DNA of 64,000 bases from JAVJUV01 sp047314965 (GTDB lineage: Bacteria > Pseudomonadota > Alphaproteobacteria > Rhodobacterales > Rhodobacteraceae). Where the stretch lies: assembly GCF_047314965.1 (NCBI RefSeq), contig NZ_JBLBVK010000054.1, forward strand, positions 124,001 through 188,000, written 5' to 3'. Of the stretch, positions 50,302 through 58,811 are shown piece by piece (position 1 is the stretch's first letter; each line of letters begins with the position of its first letter). The translations under genes and the position numbers were made by a program. The notes beneath the pieces were generated by a model. It made no database searches and was not told the origin of the DNA. It saw nothing but the letters and a program-made list of their open reading frames with translations.

Positions 50302-51336
50302 TCAGCGTGACCCGCAGATCGGGCAGGTCTTGCGCCGATTTACGCCGATCACTCTTACGTCGGCGTAAAGCGCGTCGTAGATCATCATCCGGCCCAGCAG
50401 CGGATCGCCGGCCCCGGCAAGGAGCTTGATTGCTTCCACAGCCATCATGGCGCCAAGCACCCCGGGCAATGGCCCCAGAACGCCACCTTCGGCGCAGGTC
50501 GGGGCCAGACCCGGCGCTGCGGGTTCGGGGAACACGCATTGGTAACAGGGAGCGTCTCGCGACGGGTCGAAGATGCTGATCTGGCCTTCCCACTGGCTAA
50601 TCGCCGCGGACACCAGGGGAAGCCTGGCCGCCACTGCCGTTTCGTTGACCATATAGCGGGTCGCCTGATCGTCTGTTCCGTCGAGAATGAGGTCATAATC
50701 GGCGAATAGCTCTGCTGCGATATCCCCAGTCAGACGCCGGTGATAGGGGCGCACGTTGACGAACGGGTTCTGCGCCTTCATCGCGATTTCCGCGGAAAAG
50801 ACCTTTGGCATGCCGATCCTGTCGTCGGTATGGATCACCTGCCGCTGCAGGTTGGAATTCTCGACCACGTCGTGATCGATCACGCCGATCGTCCCGACCC
50901 CGGCGGCCGCGAGGTATTGAAGCGCCGGCGCTCCCAGCCCGCCCGCCCCGATCACGAGGACGCGCGCATCCTTCAGGCGTTTCTGCCCGGGCCCGCCGAT
51001 TTCGCGCAGAATGATGTGCCGCGCGTTACGCTCCAACTCGGTTCCGGCGGAGGACGGGGCATCCTTCGGAAGGTTCTCCGGCCTGACGCGCGACTTGAGT
51101 GACTTCAAACCTCGCGAGTACGCCCAGACGATAGCTGCGAGACCACCCAAAACCAGCCATTCACCCGCCGATCCTCCTGTCGTTTCGCGTAAAGCGTGCC
51201 CCACCGGCAGGGCGATCTGGACCATCAGGACGGCCACATAGAGCAGCCCGATCATCAAGAGCCGCCCAGAAACCGGAACACGCAACAGATGCCCCAGCCC
51301 CCAAAGACCCGCCGCCAGAACGAATACCATCGCCAT
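50302..51336 (-). CDS. moeB: HesA/MoeB/ThiF-family adenylyltransferase with N-terminal membrane segments
   Basis: 344 residues. About three hydrophobic segments at 1-75 (FVLAAGLWGLGHLL, LLMIGLLYVAVLMVQIAL, WLVLGGLAAIVWAYSRG) precede a complete E1-like domain: VLVIGAGGLGAPALQYLAAAGVG, the ATP/Mg region LILDGTDDQATRYMVN, and zinc cysteines CYQC and CPIC. MoeB activates the MoaD C-terminus; ThiF-type substrates cannot be excluded. Its ATG shares one base with the dut stop (TGATG). Confidence 0.88.
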   Translation of the reverse strand: MAMVFVLAAGLWGLGHLLRVPVSGRLLMIGLLYVAVLMVQIALPVGHALRETTGGSAGEWLVLGGLAAIVWAYSRGLKSLKSRVRPENLPKDAPSSAGTELERNARHIILREIGGPGQKRLKDARVLVIGAGGLGAPALQYLAAAGVGTIGVIDHDVVENSNLQRQVIHTDDRIGMPKVFSAEIAMKAQNPFVNVRPYHRRLTGDIAAELFADYDLILDGTDDQATRYMVNETAVAARLPLVSAAISQWEGQISIFDPSRDAPCYQCVFPEPAAPGLAPTCAEGGVLGPLPGVLGAMMAVEAIKLLAGAGDPLLGRMMIYDALYADVRVIGVNRRKTCPICGSR

Positions 51337-51800
51337 CAGCCGCGCCCCGTCGAACCGAAACCGCCTGCCCCGCGCGCCGTATCGGACAGCACATCGGTCT
51401 CTTCAAATGTCACCTGCATAACCGGCGCGATCACGGCTTGCGCGATGCGGTCGCCATGCCCGATCGTCACCGGCGCGTCTCCGAGATTGATCAGAATGAC
51501 ACCCAAGGGACCTCGATAATCGCTGTCGATAGTGCCGGGGGTATTGGGCAGGCTAAGACCATGTTTCAGGGCAAGGCCCGAACGCGGTCGGATCTGCATT
51601 TCGTATCCCGGCGGGATCTCGACCGAGAGGCCTGTCGGCACGATACGCCGCGCGCCCGGCGCGAGCGAAATCCCGTCCCTCTCCGCTTCGGGGAAATTGG
51701 CGCGCAGGTCAGCCCCCGCCGCCCCCGTAGTTTCGTAGGACGGCAAGGGGACCGAGGGATCAGCTTCGGGCAGCCTCCGGATTCGAACGACCGGGGTCAT
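51336..51800 (-). CDS. dut: dUTP diphosphatase
   Basis: 154 residues from ATG 51800. The five trimeric dUTPase motifs are visible: TGAAGADLRAN, RSGLALKHGLSLPNTPGTIDSDYRG, GPLGVILINLGDAPVTI, GDRIAQAVIAPV and the C-terminal RGAGGFGSTGRG that covers the active site. It converts dUTP to dUMP, supplying thyX. The start overlaps the coaBC stop (ATGA) and the stop touches moeB (TGATG). Confidence 0.95.
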   Translation of the reverse strand: MTPVVRIRRLPEADPSVPLPSYETTGAAGADLRANFPEAERDGISLAPGARRIVPTGLSVEIPPGYEMQIRPRSGLALKHGLSLPNTPGTIDSDYRGPLGVILINLGDAPVTIGHGDRIAQAVIAPVMQVTFEETDVLSDTARGAGGFGSTGRG

Positions 51801-52990
51801 GCAAGCGCGTCGGCGATACGTTGGGCCAGCCGCCGGGCCACCTGCTCCTTGGAGGCGCGCGGCCATTCCTCGGCCCCTTCTGCATCGATGACGGTTACGG
51901 CATTTTCGTGCCCGCCCATGATGCCGGTTTCGGGCGAAACGTCATTTGCGACGATCCAGTCACATCCCTTGCGTTTCCGCTTCGCCGTCGCGTTCGCAAC
52001 AACGTCATCGGTTTCCGCCGCAAACCCCACGACAAGCTTTGGCCGGCCTTTCTTCATCTGCGACACGGTAGCGAGAATGTCGGGGTTCTCTGACAGCTTC
52101 AGCGTTGGTGGCTTGCCCGACCCATCCTTCTTGATCTTTCCCTTCGCCGCCTCGACGTGCCAGTCTGCGACGGCAGCCGCGAAAACAGCCGCATCCGCGG
52201 GCAATGCACTCCGGACTGCCGCCAGCATCTCGTTCGCCGTCTCAACTCGAACAACGGACACGCCCGGAGGTGGCGGAACCGAAGCCGGGCCCGTCACGAA
52301 GGTCACGCGTGCGCCAAGCCCTGACAGGGCAAGAGCCAGGGCCGTACCCTGCGCGCCCGAAGAGCGGTTGGCGATATAGCGCACGGGATCAATGGGTTCG
52401 TGGGTCGGCCCCGAAGTGACCACGACATGCTGACCGGTGAGCGGCCCGTCCGCGAGGCGTGCTTCGATTGCACCGAGAATGTCGGCAGGTTCGGACATCC
52501 GGCCGGGGCCGTATTCGCCGCATGCCATGTCACCTTCATCCGGTCCGATCCGATGCACACCGTCGGCTTCGAGCGTGGCAACGTTTCTCTGGTTTGCAGG
52601 GTTCAGCCACATGCGCACGTTCATCGCGGGCGCCACCAGAACAGGCGTGTCCGTTGCCAGAAGAAGCGTCGATGCCAGGTCGTCGGCATGGCCCCCTGCC
52701 ATCTTTGCCATGAGATCGGCGGTTGCCGGCGCAACTACGACCAGATCGGCAGAGCGCGACAACTCGATGTGGCCCATCTCGGCCTCATCGGTCAGGTCGA
52801 ACAGGCTGGTATAGACCTTCTCGGCGGCAAGCGCTGATGCGGACAGGGGTGTCACGAATTCCTGAGCGGCCCTGGTGAGAACGGGCGTCACGCTGCCGCC
52901 CGACTTGCGGATCAGCCGGATCAGTTCCAGCGATTTGAACGCGGCGATGCCGCCGCCGATAATCAGAAGAATGCGTTTGCCGTGAAGCAT
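51797..52990 (-). CDS. coaBC: phosphopantothenoylcysteine decarboxylase / phosphopantothenate-cysteine ligase
   Basis: 397 residues from ATG 52990 (MLHGKRILLIIGGGIAAFKS). CoaC flavoprotein half at 1-180 (GGGIAAFKSLELIRLIRKSG, ADLVVVAPATADLMAKMAGG, APAMNVRMW, PDEGDMACGEYGPGRM) and CoaB ligase half from about 185 (VVVTSGPTHEPIDPVRYIANRSSGAQG, AAAVADWHVE, KLVVGFAAETDD). Two successive steps of coenzyme A synthesis. Overlaps dut by ATGA, forming a coaBC-dut-moeB coupled series. Confidence 0.95.
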   Translation of the reverse strand: MLHGKRILLIIGGGIAAFKSLELIRLIRKSGGSVTPVLTRAAQEFVTPLSASALAAEKVYTSLFDLTDEAEMGHIELSRSADLVVVAPATADLMAKMAGGHADDLASTLLLATDTPVLVAPAMNVRMWLNPANQRNVATLEADGVHRIGPDEGDMACGEYGPGRMSEPADILGAIEARLADGPLTGQHVVVTSGPTHEPIDPVRYIANRSSGAQGTALALALSGLGARVTFVTGPASVPPPPGVSVVRVETANEMLAAVRSALPADAAVFAAAVADWHVEAAKGKIKKDGSGKPPTLKLSENPDILATVSQMKKGRPKLVVGFAAETDDVVANATAKRKRKGCDWIVANDVSPETGIMGGHENAVTVIDAEGAEEWPRASKEQVARRLAQRIADALA

Positions 52991-53051
52991 TTGGTCCCGC
53001 CTTTCCTGTCTGACAGTGTTACGGGGGCACAGGGCCGGGGGCAAGATGGCG

Positions 53052-53873
53052 CTACTTTCTCAACGCCGCGCAAGGATCGTCACGTTCCACGGCCTCGGTC
53101 AGAAGCCAATGATCGAATTCCGGCACATCGTCCGGGCCCAATTGCTCAAGCTGTCCGACCGATTGGACAGCTAGGTCCATACGCTGAATTCTCAGCATTG
53201 ACGGAACGCCCCAATCGTTGCCCGCGTGGCCGTTTCCCGTGATCACCACGACCGGCGACCAGCCATCCGAGACGGCTTCGAAATGGGCCGCGATTGCCGA
53301 GCGTGCCAGATAGGCATCTCTGAACCGCTGAGCCTCGACCATGCCGGGCAGCATGTCTTCGGGAAGGGCGCCGCAATGCGCATCGCGCTGAATCGCTTCG
53401 AGAGTGGCCTGCACCTCGTCAGAGAACACCTGGTCGAGCGAAAACAACTCCGCTCCATCGCCAAAGACATCGGCAGCCCCTTCGGATATGGCCCGGCGCA
53501 CGTCGGCGATCGGGGCGCCACCGCCGAAGTAGGCAGCGTCGGGCGCGGCGGCGAAAATAGGATAATACATGCCGAAATCCGGCCAGCCACGCTCCTCCCA
53601 CTCAAGTACGGCCTCCAGCCGTTCAGGATCGGCGATCAGATCGGGCGTGATCTTCGCCGCCAGCTCAGGCGTGATCTGTTCGAAGACCAATGCACCGGGC
53701 CGCAGGGCCGCGACCGCTGCGGCTTGGTTCGCATGGTGATGAGGATTGTCGTGGACCTCGCCGAAAACGATGATGTCTGCAGCCCTGAGCGCGCTCCAGT
53801 CGTCTCCGAAAAGTTGGCCGGCAAAAGCCGGCCATGAAAGTACGAGGGAAAAGAAAAAGGTCAGGCGAAGAAT
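53052..53873 (-). CDS. ChaN-family haem-iron-regulated protein, probable ATT start
   Basis: 273 residues from the proposed ATT at 53873. It begins with a signal peptide (LRLTFFFSLVLSWPAFAG) and ADIIVFGEVHDNPHHHANQAAAV, the ChaN/PF04187 core with its glutamate and histidine cluster, and later VVVITGNGHAGNDWGVP. No ATG, GTG or TTG exists at a suitable place after rpoH begins to end. GAAGGAAG (reverse of 53881-53888) stands 7 nt before the ATT, and the frame starts inside the last codons of rpoH. A CTG overlapping the rpoH stop is the alternative. Outer-membrane or periplasmic haem handling is inferred from the family. Confidence 0.75.
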   Translation of the reverse strand: MLRLTFFFSLVLSWPAFAGQLFGDDWSALRAADIIVFGEVHDNPHHHANQAAAVAALRPGALVFEQITPELAAKITPDLIADPERLEAVLEWEERGWPDFGMYYPIFAAAPDAAYFGGGAPIADVRRAISEGAADVFGDGAELFSLDQVFSDEVQATLEAIQRDAHCGALPEDMLPGMVEAQRFRDAYLARSAIAAHFEAVSDGWSPVVVITGNGHAGNDWGVPSMLRIQRMDLAVQSVGQLEQLGPDDVPEFDHWLLTEAVERDDPCAALRK

Positions 53874-54739
53874 TCGTGCACTTCCTTCGATTGTGCTTCG
53901 AGATTCTTGCGCATCTTCTGGAAGGCCGCCGCCTCGAGCTGGCGAACACGCTCTTTCGAAAGACCAAGCTCGATGCCAAGGCTTTCTAGCGTGCGGGGCT
54001 CGTCGCGCAGCTTGCGCTCGCGGACGATGAAGCGTTCGCGTTCGTTCAATGCGGAGAGAGCGGACAGAAGCCATTCGCGCAGAGTATCGATATCTTTCGC
54101 ATGCTCAACAGAAGCCGACTGGCGGGCGTCCTCGTCTTCGAGGGTCTCGATCCATTCGCGGCCTTCGTCGTCTGTCGACTGGGTCGCATTCAGAGAGAAA
54201 TCCGATCCGGCGAGACGGCCCTCCATCATCTCAACATCATGGAGAGGCACACCCACTTCCGTGGCGATCATCTCGCGCATGGTCTGGCGGTCCAGTGTTT
54301 CTCCACGACCCGCTGCTTCCCGCTCAAGGCGGGCCTGGACACGGCGCATGTTGAAGAAAAGAGATTTCTGTGAAGAGGTCGACCCTGTGCGAACCATCGA
54401 CCAGTTCCGCATAACGTAGTCCTGGATCGACGCCTTGATCCACCAGACAGCGTAGGTAGAGAAACGCACGCCCCTGTCAGGATCGAACTTGTCGGCGGCC
54501 TTCATCAGGCCAAGGCCGGCTTCCTGAATCAGGTCGTTCATAGGTGCGCCGTAGCGCTTAAATTTCGCAGCCATCGAGATGGCAAGGCGCATGTAAGCGG
54601 TTATCAGTCGATGAAGAGCCTCTTCGTCACGATGATCTCGCCATGCGTAGGCCAGTTGGAGTTCAGTCTCGGCATCCAGCAATTCGGCCTGCATAGCGCG
54701 TCGCGAAAGCGACTGGTCGATATAGCCGTCAAGAGCCAT
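53861..54739 (-). CDS. rpoH: RNA polymerase sigma-32-type factor, RpoH2-like
   Basis: 292 residues. Sigma-70 regions 2 (AYMRLAISMAAKFKRYGAPMNDLIQEAGLGLMKAADKFDPDRGVRFSTYAVWWIKASIQDYVMRNWSMVR) and 4 (LREWLLSALSALNERERFIVRERKL, SLGIELGLSKERVRQLEAAAFQKMR). The RpoH box region reads QKSLFFNMRR. The RpoH2 assignment (singlet-oxygen/RpoE-linked paralogue) rests on the altered box and on an RpoE-like promoter upstream; RpoH1 is the alternative. The stop overlaps the beginning of the chaN gene by 13 nt. Confidence 0.9.
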   Translation of the reverse strand: MALDGYIDQSLSRRAMQAELLDAETELQLAYAWRDHRDEEALHRLITAYMRLAISMAAKFKRYGAPMNDLIQEAGLGLMKAADKFDPDRGVRFSTYAVWWIKASIQDYVMRNWSMVRTGSTSSQKSLFFNMRRVQARLEREAAGRGETLDRQTMREMIATEVGVPLHDVEMMEGRLAGSDFSLNATQSTDDEGREWIETLEDEDARQSASVEHAKDIDTLREWLLSALSALNERERFIVRERKLRDEPRTLESLGIELGLSKERVRQLEAAAFQKMRKNLEAQSKEVHEFFA

Positions 54740-54794
54740 CGTTTTTCTCTCCCGGTTTGAGCGACGAAATGAAAAATCTGTCGCTTGTTTATGA

Positions 54795-54824
54795 CTATTA
54801 CGAAGCCGCTCCGGTTTCGGATCA
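54795..54824 (-). promoter_or_regulatory. RpoE (ECF sigma) type promoter upstream of rpoH
   Basis: On the minus strand TGATCC (54824-54819), exactly 18 bases, then TAATAG (54800-54795). This fits the TGATCC-N18-TAA type consensus of RpoE of Rhodobacter sphaeroides, which controls rpoHII there. The start of transcription would be about 50 nt before the rpoH ATG. Seen directly; function inferred. Confidence 0.65.
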
Positions 54825-54954
54825 AAGATTTCGCAATCGGCTTCGGACCGGAGAAAAATCCGGGGGAAGGCACCCGCGAGCCTCTCCTACGGTCGGACGA
54901 TTAACCGGGCGTTAAGCTTGGCTGGGCCAAAAGCAGAGAGTTTCCGGGGTCCCC

Positions 54955-56466
54955 ATGGTCGCGCGCAGCTACACGGTCGCATTCGAAGGCATCGATGCAC
55001 GCCTCATCGAGGTGCAATGCGCCCTGTCGCCCGGAGTGCCCAGCTTTTCCATCGTGGGGCTTGCGGACAAGGCTGTCAGCGAAGCGCGGGAACGGGTCCG
55101 CGCCGCACTAAACGCTCTGTCAATTGCCCTGCCCGCCCGACGGATCACCATCAACCTGTCACCAGCGGACATGCCGAAGGAAGGCTCGCATTTCGATCTG
55201 CCGATTGCCCTTTCGCTTCTGGCCGCGATCGAGATCCTTCCAAAGGATGCGGTCGAAGGGCTGGTCGCCCTTGGAGAGCTTTCCCTGGATGGAAACCTTG
55301 TTCCCGTGACCGGAGCGCTACCTGCAGCGCTGGCGGCCGCCGAAGCGGGTCGATCTCTGTTTTGTCCGGCGGCATCGGGCGCAGAGGCCGCATGGGTTGG
55401 ACAGACGGCCGTTGTCGCCCCGGAGTCGCTGGGAGCGGCGATCCAACACATAACCGGAGCCAGGGTTCTGCCACTGAGCATGCCCGGCGAAGTCGCAGCC
55501 CCCGAGACCGGGCCTGACTTGCGGGAGGTCAAGGGACAGGAACGGGCAAAGCGGGCGTTGGAAATCGCCGCGGCCGGGAGGCATCACCTGCTGATGGTCG
55601 GTTCGCCAGGGTCGGGCAAGTCGATGCTGGCCGCGCGCCTTCCGGGAATCCTGCCGGATTTGTCGCCGGAGGAGGCACTGGAAACATCAATGATTCACTC
55701 GCGCGCCGGGTTGATTGATGCCGGCGGAATCTCGCGCCGTCGTCCGTTCCGCGCGCCCCATCACACGGCCTCGATGGCCGCGATCGTTGGCGGCGGGAAG
55801 GGCGCAAAGCCCGGCGAGATCAGCCTTGCGCATAACGGCGTTCTTTTCATGGATGAATTTCCGGAATACCCGCGCAGCGTTCTGGAAACGCTTCGACAGC
55901 CAATCGAGACCGGAGACGTGGTCGTTGCGCGTGCCAACGCCCATGTCAAATATCCCTGCCGGTTCCTGCTGATCGCCGCAGCCAACCCTTGCAAATGCGG
56001 TTATATGGCTGACGCGTCGCGGGCCTGCTCGCGCGCGACGGCCTGCGGCGAGGAGTACATGGGTCGGATTTCGGGGCCCTTGATGGACCGGTTTGACCTG
56101 CGTGTCGAAGTCCCCCCGGTCTCATTTCAGGACCTCGATTTGCCAGCCTCGGGAGACCTCTCCGCGCAAGTGGCGCAACGCGTGGCAACCGCTCGACGGA
56201 TTCAGGCCGAGAGATACGCCGGTACCGGGAACACCCGCGTCAACGCGGACGCAAGCGGCATCCTTCTGGAAGAGGTGGCGACCCCCGATGGCGAAGGGCA
56301 GGCTCTGCTGAAACAGGCAGCCGAACGGATTGGACTTTCCGCCCGCGGATACCACAGGGTGCTGCGGGTAGCGCGAACCATCGCGGACCTTGCCGGCCGC
56401 GAGCAGGTCGGGCGCCGCGACATTGCAGAAGCCGTCAGTTTCAGGCTTGCGGGATCGAAACTTTAA
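54955..56466 (+). CDS. comM: YifB/ComM-family Mg-chelatase-like AAA+ ATPase
   Basis: 503 residues. N-terminal ChlI-like domain (1-165: GVPSFSIVGLADKAVSEARERVRAAL, INLSPADMPKEGSHFDLPIAL), Walker A GSPGSGKS (about 217-224), Walker B-like FMDEFPEYPRSVLETLRQPIE, and the zinc/ComM region AANPCKCGYMADASRACS. In competent bacteria ComM drives branch migration of incoming DNA; many roseobacters retain it. Start ATG 54955; its 3' end overlaps the convergent esterase gene by 26 bp. Confidence 0.92.
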   Translation: MVARSYTVAFEGIDARLIEVQCALSPGVPSFSIVGLADKAVSEARERVRAALNALSIALPARRITINLSPADMPKEGSHFDLPIALSLLAAIEILPKDAVEGLVALGELSLDGNLVPVTGALPAALAAAEAGRSLFCPAASGAEAAWVGQTAVVAPESLGAAIQHITGARVLPLSMPGEVAAPETGPDLREVKGQERAKRALEIAAAGRHHLLMVGSPGSGKSMLAARLPGILPDLSPEEALETSMIHSRAGLIDAGGISRRRPFRAPHHTASMAAIVGGGKGAKPGEISLAHNGVLFMDEFPEYPRSVLETLRQPIETGDVVVARANAHVKYPCRFLLIAAANPCKCGYMADASRACSRATACGEEYMGRISGPLMDRFDLRVEVPPVSFQDLDLPASGDLSAQVAQRVATARRIQAERYAGTGNTRVNADASGILLEEVATPDGEGQALLKQAAERIGLSARGYHRVLRVARTIADLAGREQVGRRDIAEAVSFRLAGSKL

Positions 56467-57352
56467 GGCAGCGACGCACAAACTCCGCCGTGCGGTCCAG
56501 AGCCTCGTCGGCCTCGGGAATCCAACTGCGGAACAATTGCCAGACATGGGGCGCATCTGGCCAGAGATCGACCTGCGTATCGACACCTGCGTTTCTCAAA
56601 CGCCGCTCGATCCTCAGGGTGTCATCCAACAGTATTTCTGTCCGACTGGCCTGGAGATATACCGGAGGCGCACCTTCGAAACCCGCAAACAGCGGCGAGA
56701 GGCGCGGGTCCGCGAGGTCTGCCTGCGGGGCCACCATCGTGCGAAGCTCTTCGATCCGCTCTACCGGAAGGATCAGGTCGCTCCTTGCGTTTGTCCTGAG
56801 CGTCTCGCCGCCAAGTGTCAGATCCGTCCATGGCGAGAACGCGAAAAGTCCGGCGGGCCGTTCTCCGGCAGCCAGAAGGTGGGCGAGAAGAGCAAGCGCC
56901 AGACCGCCTCCCGCACTGTCTCCGCCCAGTACGATCCGCCGGGCATCCGTTCCTTCGTTCCGGAGACCGTTCCATGTCGCGAGCGCGTCCTCGAATGCCG
57001 CGGGAAAGGGGCGTTCAGGCGCCAGGCCATAGTCTGGCAAGACCGCGCGCAGACCGGCCTTTCCGGCGATACTGCCGACCATCGGCAGATGCGACGCCGC
57101 ATTGCCGGTGATGTATCCGCCACCATGGAAATAGAGAAGCACGGCATCCCCGCTTGCCGAGGGCGGCCGGACGTCCAGCACGGGAACCCCGGCAATCACG
57201 CGGCGCGAGGCATTCGTCCGGGGTCCAAGAAAAATCCATCGTGCCGCAAGATCGAAGTCGCGTCTTGCGCGTTCCGGTGTCTTGGTCCGCTTGAGAAGCG
57301 GTCGGCCGACGGTTCTCAGGAGGAGGTTCAGCGCCGTCAGCCGCGCACTCAT
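56441..57352 (-). CDS. alpha/beta hydrolase, hormone-sensitive-lipase family (type IV esterase)
   Basis: 303 residues. HGGGYITGNAASH (oxyanion hole), the nucleophile motif GDSAGGGLALALL, QASRTEILLDDTLRIE (Asp) and DAPHVWQLF (His) define the HSL-type esterase family. Substrate unknown (short-chain esters in relatives). Its ATG overlaps the gshB stop (ATGA), so it is co-translated with glutathione synthase, though a functional link is not evident. Confidence 0.88.
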   Translation of the reverse strand: MSARLTALNLLLRTVGRPLLKRTKTPERARRDFDLAARWIFLGPRTNASRRVIAGVPVLDVRPPSASGDAVLLYFHGGGYITGNAASHLPMVGSIAGKAGLRAVLPDYGLAPERPFPAAFEDALATWNGLRNEGTDARRIVLGGDSAGGGLALALLAHLLAAGERPAGLFAFSPWTDLTLGGETLRTNARSDLILPVERIEELRTMVAPQADLADPRLSPLFAGFEGAPPVYLQASRTEILLDDTLRIERRLRNAGVDTQVDLWPDAPHVWQLFRSWIPEADEALDRTAEFVRRCLKVSIPQA

Positions 57353-58287
57353 AGTCCCTTGCGGGCTGCGATGGCGTCCCAGATGGCGCCCGCGGCATTG
57401 ATGCCGTCGAACCTCTCCAGTTCCTGGATGCCGGTCGGAGAGGTAACATTGATCTCGGTGAGATAATTGCCGATGACGTCAATGCCGACAAAGACTTGGC
57501 CTTTCTCGCGCAGCAGCGGACCAATCGCATCGCAGATTTCCCTGTCGCGCGCTGTCAGGCCAATCTTCTGGGCGGTTCCGCCGATATGCAGGTTCGAGCG
57601 CGTTTCTCCGACTGGCGGCACCCGGTTGATGGCGCCGATCGGTTCTCCATCGACGAGGATGACCCGCTTGTCACCATTGGAGACGTCCGGCACGAATTTC
57701 TGCGCGATCAGCGGCTCGCGGTTCATGCCGGTAAAGAGTTCGTAGAGCGATACAAGGTTCCGGTCATCGGGCGTCAGCCGGAACACCCCTGCCCCGCCAT
57801 TCCCGTAGAGTGGCTTCAGGATGATATCTCCGTGCCTTTCGCGGAATGCGCGCAGCGTGGCAAGATCGCGCGCGATCGTGGTCGGCGGCGTGAGATCGGG
57901 AAACTGGAGAACCAACAGCTTCTCGGGATAGTTCCGCACCCAGAACGGGTCGTTGACGACCAGCGTGCCCGGCCCGAGGCGCTCCAGAAGATGGGTCGTG
58001 GTGATATATCCCATATCGAAAGGCGGGTCCTGGCGCAGCCAGACGACATCGTAATCGCCGAGGTCCACTTCGGCCTCTGTGCCAAGTGTGAAATGGTTGC
58101 CCTTCTCACGGCGAACGGTCAGCGGCCAGCCGCGCGCCGTGACCCTGCCCTCCTGCCACGCCAACCGGTCAGGCGTGTAGTAGAACAGTTCATAGCCCCG
58201 CGCCTGCGCCTCTTCGGCAATACGAAACGTTGAATCGGCATTGATGTCGATTGGTCCGATCGGGTCCATCTGGATGGCCACTTTCAC
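57349..58287 (-). CDS. gshB: glutathione synthase
   Basis: 312 residues, normal length. KVAIQMDPIGPIDINADSTFRIAEEAQARGYELFYYTPD, the ATP-grasp loops DIILKPLYGNGGAGVFRL and AQKFVPDVSNGDKRVILVDGEPIGAINRVP, and FVGIDVIGNYLTEINVTSPTGIQELERFDG are diagnostic. It joins gamma-glutamylcysteine and glycine with ATP. It follows rsmI and yraN on the same strand, a common roseobacter order. Confidence 0.95.
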   Translation of the reverse strand: MKVAIQMDPIGPIDINADSTFRIAEEAQARGYELFYYTPDRLAWQEGRVTARGWPLTVRREKGNHFTLGTEAEVDLGDYDVVWLRQDPPFDMGYITTTHLLERLGPGTLVVNDPFWVRNYPEKLLVLQFPDLTPPTTIARDLATLRAFRERHGDIILKPLYGNGGAGVFRLTPDDRNLVSLYELFTGMNREPLIAQKFVPDVSNGDKRVILVDGEPIGAINRVPPVGETRSNLHIGGTAQKIGLTARDREICDAIGPLLREKGQVFVGIDVIGNYLTEINVTSPTGIQELERFDGINAAGAIWDAIAARKGL

Positions 58288-58371
58288 CTGCGGAACTCCC
58301 TTTCGCTGTCGCCGAGTCTGCCGTCAGTATGTGGCGCAACAGGATTGGCAGCGCAATGCGCCTTTCCGTGA

Positions 58372-58758
58372 TCAGAAGAGCGAGACGTTCTCGATTATGT
58401 CCACTTCGCCGATTTCATTGACCAGCGCCGCGTCGATCCGCAATACGGGAGACGTTCCGGCATGCGATCCGGCGGCATATTCTTCGGCCGCCGACATGAT
58501 ACGAGACACCTGCGCGTGGGACAGTCGCTCTGCGGCTTTGGCGAACGTCCTGGACTTTTTGACTTCGACGAAGATCAGGAGGTCGCCCATCGTCAAGACA
58601 AGATCGATCTCTCCGGAACGCCCCCGCCAACGCCGGGCCACCGGCACCGCTCCCTTGGCGACATACTCGCGCACAACGCAGTCTTCCGCGGCAAGGCCCG
58701 AAAGGTAGTTCCTTGTTCCCCTGTGGGTGGCGGCCTTTGCAGCGCGTGCGGATTGCAT
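58372..58758 (-). CDS. yraN: YraN family (UPF0102) endonuclease-like protein
   Basis: 128 residues. GLAAEDCVVREYVAKGAVPVARRWRGRSGEIDLVLTMGDLLIFVEVKKSR carries the PD-(D/E)xK nuclease-like core (E in GEID, then EVK). RsmI and YraN genes are regular neighbours. The biochemical role is unsettled. 53 bp separate it from rsmI; the upstream gshB-direction order suggests rsmI-yraN-gshB transcription. Confidence 0.9.
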   Translation of the reverse strand: MQSARAAKAATHRGTRNYLSGLAAEDCVVREYVAKGAVPVARRWRGRSGEIDLVLTMGDLLIFVEVKKSRTFAKAAERLSHAQVSRIMSAAEEYAAGSHAGTSPVLRIDAALVNEIGEVDIIENVSLF

Positions 58759-58811
58759 GATCGTCCTTCCCGGTCTTTTGGCCGTTGTAGGGATGACCTT
58801 TGAAGCATCGA

